This document shows positions 7,400 to 9,500 of a stretch of DNA of 9,500 nt, one piece after another. A program made the position numbers and the translations under genes. The stretch covers positions 1 through 9,500 of the forward strand of contig CAKMOD010000058.1 in the NCBI GenBank assembly GCA_927910885.1. The letters are read 5' to 3'. Position 1 is the first letter of the stretch, and each line of letters begins with the position of its first letter. Below the pieces are notes generated by a model. The model was not told where the DNA came from. It ran no database searches and was given only the letters and a program-made list of their open reading frames with translations. Source of the DNA: an uncultured Prevotella sp. (lineage in GTDB: Bacteria; Bacteroidota; Bacteroidia; Bacteroidales; Bacteroidaceae).

Positions 7400-7509
7400 C
7401 TAATTATTAGTTTATTTATTGCAATAATCTCAGCGGACAATAGTTATCATAATTATAACGTACTGATAAGAACTTTGTTCGAATAATTACGAATTTTGAA
7501 TAAAATCAA

Positions 7510-8733
7510 ATGGATATAGCAATCATTGGCGGAGGAGCAGCTGGTTTCATGGCAGCTATCACGGCTCGAAGAACAAATCCTTCATGTAAGGTTACAATCT
7601 TTGAACGTGCGCAAAAGGTATTGGCTAAGGTTGAAATAACTGGAGGGGGACGCTGTAACGTTACAAATAGCTTTGCAGCTATCTCGGATGTAAAGCAGGC
7701 TTACCCACGTGGTCATAAACTCATGAAGCGGTTGATGAAAACATTTAGCCACGAAGATACATATAAATGGTTTGAGAAGCATGGTGTACCATTGGTGACA
7801 CAAGAAGATGAATGTGTTTTCCCAAAGGCACAAGACTCGCGTGCCATCATTGATTGCCTAATGCGCCAAGCTAATGAACTCGGTGTAACTATATGTCATC
7901 GCTACCGATTGACGGATATCCATAAGTTAGAAGACGAAAGACTTAAACTGGAATTTGAGAACGGCACACATCGCGTATTCCATCGTGCTATTATAACAAC
8001 GGGCGGCTCACCCAATGGGCGTGGCTTACAATACCTCGCTCGACTTGGACATGAAATAGAGGCTCCTGTACCATCACTTTTCACCTTTAATATAAAGGAC
8101 CGTGCTTTCTGCGATCTCATGGGAACGGTTGTTGACCCAGTTGTAACAACGATCCCTGGAACAAAGTTGCGCGCACAAGGGCCTTTGCTCGTGACACATT
8201 GGGGTGTGAGTGGTCCTGCTGCCTTGAAGCTTTCTTCATACGCAGCTCGTTTACTTGCTGAAAATGATTATAAAGCTCCACTTGCTATCAGTTGGACAGG
8301 GGAACGAGCACGACAAGAAGTAGAGGAAAACCTTCTGAAATTGCAGGCTGCTAACCCACGAAAACAGCTCGCTACCCTACACCCATTTGGACTACCAAGT
8401 CGTCTGTGGCTCTACATACTTAGCAAACTTGGCTTAGAGCCTACGAAACCATGGGCAGAAGTTGGGCGCAAAACATTAAATCGCATGATAGAAACATTGG
8501 TCAATGATCAATACACTATTGCTGGTAAAGGTACCTTCCGCGAGGAATTTGTGACTTGTGGTGGCGTAAGCCTTAGCTCTATTAATTCCAAAACACTTGA
8601 AAGCAAGGTTTGTCCTAATCTTTTCTTTGCAGGCGAAGTATTAGACATTGATGCCATCACTGGCGGCTTTAATCTTCAGGCTGCATGGACAACAGGCGTC
8701 GTAGCTGGACAATGTGCGGCAGGGAGTGTGTAG
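7510..8733 (+). CDS. HI0933/YhiN/BaiN-family FAD-dependent oxidoreductase
   Basis: A cytosolic FAD-binding protein of 407 residues, normal for the HI0933-like family (PF03486). An N-terminal Rossmann motif IIGGGAAG (5-12) is followed by E32 at the ribose-binding acidic position and the family signature ITGGGRCNVTN (43-53). SPNGRGLQYLARLGH follows near the middle of the flavin domain, and GPLLVTHWGVSGPAALKLSS in the inserted domain. The C-terminal signature is TCGGVSLSSIN.KTLESK (349-366), then LFFAGEVLDIDAITGGFNLQAAWTTG (371-396). The family is often annotated 'BaiN' after a reported bile-acid intermediate reductase, but most members have no proven substrate and that role should not be transferred here. 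The start is a well-placed ATG just before the Rossmann strand. No clear promoter is seen in the 110-bp gap, so read-through from the upstream flavoprotein gene is plausible. A terminator follows at 8817. Confidence 0.93.
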   Translation: MDIAIIGGGAAGFMAAITARRTNPSCKVTIFERAQKVLAKVEITGGGRCNVTNSFAAISDVKQAYPRGHKLMKRLMKTFSHEDTYKWFEKHGVPLVTQEDECVFPKAQDSRAIIDCLMRQANELGVTICHRYRLTDIHKLEDERLKLEFENGTHRVFHRAIITTGGSPNGRGLQYLARLGHEIEAPVPSLFTFNIKDRAFCDLMGTVVDPVVTTIPGTKLRAQGPLLVTHWGVSGPAALKLSSYAARLLAENDYKAPLAISWTGERARQEVEENLLKLQAANPRKQLATLHPFGLPSRLWLYILSKLGLEPTKPWAEVGRKTLNRMIETLVNDQYTIAGKGTFREEFVTCGGVSLSSINSKTLESKVCPNLFFAGEVLDIDAITGGFNLQAAWTTGVVAGQCAAGSV

Positions 8734-8816
8734 CTTATAGACTGCCAAGTAACTAAAACAAATCTTAGTATAAGACTATTATTAGCCCATTAAGATTCAA
8801 TAGCACCATATTTATT

Positions 8817-8858
8817 GCGGGATTACCTACTTAAAAGGTAATTCCGCATTATTTTTAG
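8817..8858 (+). terminator. Rho-independent terminator after the FAD-protein gene
   Basis: GCGGGATTACCT (8817-8828) pairs with AGGTAATTCCGC (8836-8847) over 12 positions with one G-U pair, around the 7-nt loop ACTTAAA. ATTATTTTTAG follows. It lies 84 bp after the stop codon at 8731-8733. Confidence 0.82.
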
Positions 8859-9237
8859 ATAAGCAAGTACATTATTTGCTTTTGGTAGTATAACACATTT
8901 TTGACTATAGGTTTCCTCTACCCAAAAACATATTACAAGCTACGAAACACTCAGCACCAATGGTGCTAACCATTAACACCACATGTGTTTACTATCAGCA
9001 CCACACATATTAAGCAAAACAACTTCAGCAGAAAGTGTAAAGTGAGGTCTTAACTTATCACTATTAATAATAAAATTAAACACAAACATACAAGAAAAAG
9101 ATTTATCAAACAGCACCAATATGAACCAATCATATAGTATCAAAATAGAATATTACAAAGATACCCTCCCTGTGCACTGTTTAATTTTAGGTTCTTCCGA
9201 AATATGGAGTGATAACTAAAAGTCTTATATAATAGGC
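8859..9237. other. AT-rich gene-free spacer with scattered CAGCACCA words
   Basis: No supported gene is seen. The word CAGCACCA occurs three times (8952-8959, 8996-9003, 9111-9118). The first copy is part of a small hairpin, AGCACC-AAT-GGTGCT (8953-8967). A 32-codon open frame starting at 9121 has neither promoter nor recognisable content and is not called. Confidence 0.4.
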
Positions 9238-9474
9238 ACACGGAGAGACGGAGCGACGGAGGTAATGCTATGTCACGGAGGTGCCGACGGCACAAAGAGC
9301 GACAGAGGTATAGCGACAGATTCTTGATAACTTATTTTGAGGTAAACCGCTTTGTATATAAATTGCTAATAGAATTTGGCAAACAAGCTCCGTCGCTCTC
9401 ATGCACCAACGGTGCCTCCGTTACTTCCATTGCTTTGTTTTAATAATCCTCCGTCCTCTCCGTGCCTCCGTGTG
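9238..9474. repeat. Imperfect inverted-repeat element built from CGGAG-containing units
   Basis: The left arm (about 9238-9322) begins CACACGGAG and contains consecutive 8-bp units ACGGAGAG, ACGGAGCG and ACGGAGGT (9240-9263), with another ACGGAGGT at 9275-9282. The right arm (about 9388-9474) carries the complement: TCCTCCGT, CTCTCCGT and GCCTCCGT (9447-9471), ending CTCCGTGTG. Each arm also has a small triloop hairpin, GTGCC-GAC-GGCAC (9281-9293) and GCACC-AAC-GGTGC (9403-9415), next to a GAGCGAC[AG]GAG segment. The arms are much richer in G+C than the AT-rich centre of about 65 bp and the flanks. The element is non-coding and resembles a REP- or MITE-like dispersed repeat; mobility is not shown, and no clear target-site duplication is seen. 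Confidence 0.65.
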
Positions 9475-9500
9475 ACATTGCTGCAAACTCTAAACACAAG

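Noticed and set aside
7470..7477. GAACTTTG as a -7 box for the FAD-protein gene.
   Set aside because: The first base of the consensus is wrong and no -33 element lies 19-21 bp upstream.
9121..9219. A 32-codon open frame in the right-hand spacer.
   Set aside because: No promoter, no recognisable sequence and a length easily reached by chance.
9240..9471. Repeated short units that could suggest a CRISPR array.
   Set aside because: Units are only 8 bp, contiguous and arranged as inverted arms; there are no regular unique spacers and no cas genes.

Overview
The window comes from a Bacteroidota chromosome, most likely a Prevotella-like member of the Bacteroidales. Three things point there: a SusC/SusD outer-membrane pair, a Mrp ATPase of the Bacteroidales type (ENMAWFTPAELP in place of a CxxC motif), and a textbook Bacteroidota promoter (TTTG, 20 bp, TATCTTTG) at 6673-6704. 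Spacers are AT-rich, and genes lack clear Shine-Dalgarno sequences, as is usual in this phylum. The genus call is inference; no rRNA gene is present.

Layout. Positions 1-6203 are read on the minus strand. The order in transcription direction is: a small 125-residue protein of unknown function (6203-5826), the Mrp/ApbC-type ATPase (5695-4592) with a strong 19-bp terminator hairpin (4510-4553), a spacer with a candidate promoter and a long structured leader for susC, the SusC-like TonB-dependent transporter (4227-1117), and 6 bp further the SusD-like lipoprotein (1110 to the window edge, C-terminus missing). From about 6673 onward everything is read on the plus strand: a strong promoter, a roughly 165-nt leader with a terminator-like hairpin and a possible three-way junction, a NimA/pyridoxamine-oxidase-fold flavoprotein (6878-7399), then a HI0933/BaiN-family FAD protein (7510-8733) with its own terminator (8817-8858). 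The last 640 bases have no convincing gene. They end in a GC-richer inverted repeat of about 237 bp (9238-9474) made of short CGGAG-containing units.

How the genes fit together. The SusC/SusD pair forms one import system for an unidentified oligomer (glycan or peptide). No glycoside hydrolase, sensor or sigma/anti-sigma gene lies in the visible part, so the substrate cannot be named. Mrp is a housekeeping iron-sulfur cluster carrier/ATPase. The two plus-strand genes are both flavoproteins and may be co-transcribed from the 6673 promoter; that link is inference. The items most worth a second look are the structured leader before the NimA-like gene, the structured susC leader and the inverted-repeat element at the right end. 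No clearly new multi-gene system is visible.
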